DNA of 64,000 nucleotides from Cupriavidus basilensis (lineage in GTDB: Bacteria; Pseudomonadota; Gammaproteobacteria; Burkholderiales; Burkholderiaceae). Location of the stretch: assembly GCF_008801925.2 (NCBI RefSeq), contig NZ_CP062805.1, positions 1 through 64,000 on the forward strand. Reading direction: 5' to 3'. Position numbers and translations under genes: made by a program. The notes beneath the pieces were generated by a model. It was given only the letters and a program-made list of their open reading frames with translations, was not told where the DNA came from and ran no database searches. Below are positions 63,611-64,000 of this stretch, one piece after another (the first letter of the stretch is position 1; every line of letters starts with the position of its first letter).

Positions 63611-64000
63611 CGCAGCCAGTCCCGAAGCAGTTGGGCACATTGCTGTGCCGCTGACAGAGGCCAGTGCACAACCAGCGTGCCGCCTGGGCGCTGGATCTCG
63701 ATGCGGATGGCGTCGGGAGCTACCGGAGCTGGCGTCTCGCATGGGACCGCCTAGGCCGGCTGCATGGTTGGTGTCAAAGGCTGAACATGCAGTGGAATAA
63801 ACGCACGGCCCTCGCGCTGCGTTGCCCGCATCTGGCGTTCACGTTCCTCTCTGACCCATCTGTGCACCATGTTCGGGTGCAGCCCATGGCTGAGCGCCAC
63901 GCCGGCTACCGATGCCCCAGGCTGGCGAGCTTGCTCCAGTACCGTCGCCTTGAACTCGGCGCTGTACTCTCTGCGGCGCGGCCGCTCGATAGTTGTCGAC
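63607..64000 (-). pseudogene. tnpA: IS66 tnpA with amber codon, 5' end outside the window
   Basis: The frame holds the IS3/IS66-type HTH (RREYSAEFKATVLEQARQPG, then VALSHGLHPNMVHRWVRE). It is stopped by TAG at 63753-63751. The same frame then continues with AVPCETPAPVAPDAIRIEIQ and RPGGTLVVHWPLSAAQQCAQ, the expected TnpA end, to a TGA that overlaps tnpB. One base change may have made the amber. The gene start lies beyond the window edge. Confidence 0.85.

Larger units (their letters stand above)
61532..64000. mobile_element. IS66-family element, right end outside the window
   Basis: The proposed left end is GTAAAAGCGACTCTATGACC at 61532, similar to the usual GTAAGCG-type IS66 ends. It carries tnpC, tnpB and tnpA on the minus strand. 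tnpA is interrupted by an amber codon. The right end is not in the window. Confidence 0.75.

Overview
The window looks like part of a large plasmid or megaplasmid from a high-G+C betaproteobacterium of the order Burkholderiales (Cupriavidus, Ralstonia, Bordetella or Achromobacter type). Three things suggest this: an iteron-controlled Rep/ParAB backbone; four Bug/TctC-type substrate-binding proteins, a family greatly expanded in Burkholderiales; and many insertion sequences and catabolic operons. The genus is an inference from gene content.

0-7.4 kb, replicon backbone: an HTH protein, an unusual long-variable-arm tRNA with a CAU anticodon, a Rep_3-like initiator, an iteron-rich origin (about 3.05-4.02 kb), parA-parB with a terminator, then a cluster of palindromes (consensus TGTGCCTATTAGGCACA) that are good candidates for parS. 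6.5-21.9 kb, scar zone: three decayed tyrosine-recombinase fragments and one large integrase lacking its C-terminus, a mazEF-like toxin-antitoxin pair, tniB/tniQ remnants fused to a zinc-ribbon gene fragment, a sterol-desaturase/SRPBCC fusion with a divergent LysR regulator, a LacI gene with a truncated Bug gene, an IS5-type and an IS110-type element (both broken), a DUF5615 fragment and a ferredoxin/reductase scar.

21.9-31.0 kb, catabolic operon 1: a divergent IclR regulator controls bug, VOC protein, aldehyde dehydrogenase, class III CoA-transferase, two enoyl-CoA hydratases and two acyl-CoA dehydrogenases, an aldehyde-to-acyl-CoA beta-oxidation route. 31.1-35.9 kb: an AT-rich AraC-like gene, a decayed second copy of a P450/ferredoxin/reductase module split by an IS5-family element with clean ends and a TTAG target duplication, then an aceE fragment with a divergent MarR gene. 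36.2-41.3 kb, operon 2 (minus strand): FAD-linked oxidase, CoA-transferase, Bug protein, LacI. 41.7-48.2 kb, operon 3: LysR, GlcDEF-like oxidase, gamma carbonic anhydrase, MarR. 48.5-53.7 kb, operon 4 (minus): P450, ferredoxin, ferredoxin reductase, Bug, aldehyde dehydrogenase. 54.7-61.1 kb: MFS transporter, GMC oxidoreductase, SDR scar, EthD-like protein, AraC regulator, sterol-desaturase-like hydroxylase, DUF4345 protein. The right edge is an IS66 element that runs out of the window.

Together the genes suggest uptake (MFS, Bug proteins), oxygenation (P450 system, di-iron hydroxylases), oxidation of alcohol to aldehyde to acid (GMC, two ALDHs), CoA activation (two class III CoA-transferases) and beta-oxidation, plus flavin/Fe-S oxidation of a hydroxy acid (GlcDEF-like and AGPS-like oxidases). 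The substrate cannot be read from the sequence. Shared palindromic operators (TAGGTAGSCTACCTA before both P450 genes and the MFS gene; TGCAATCGATTACAT before the FAD oxidase and the MFS/GMC pair) suggest that the clusters are co-regulated.
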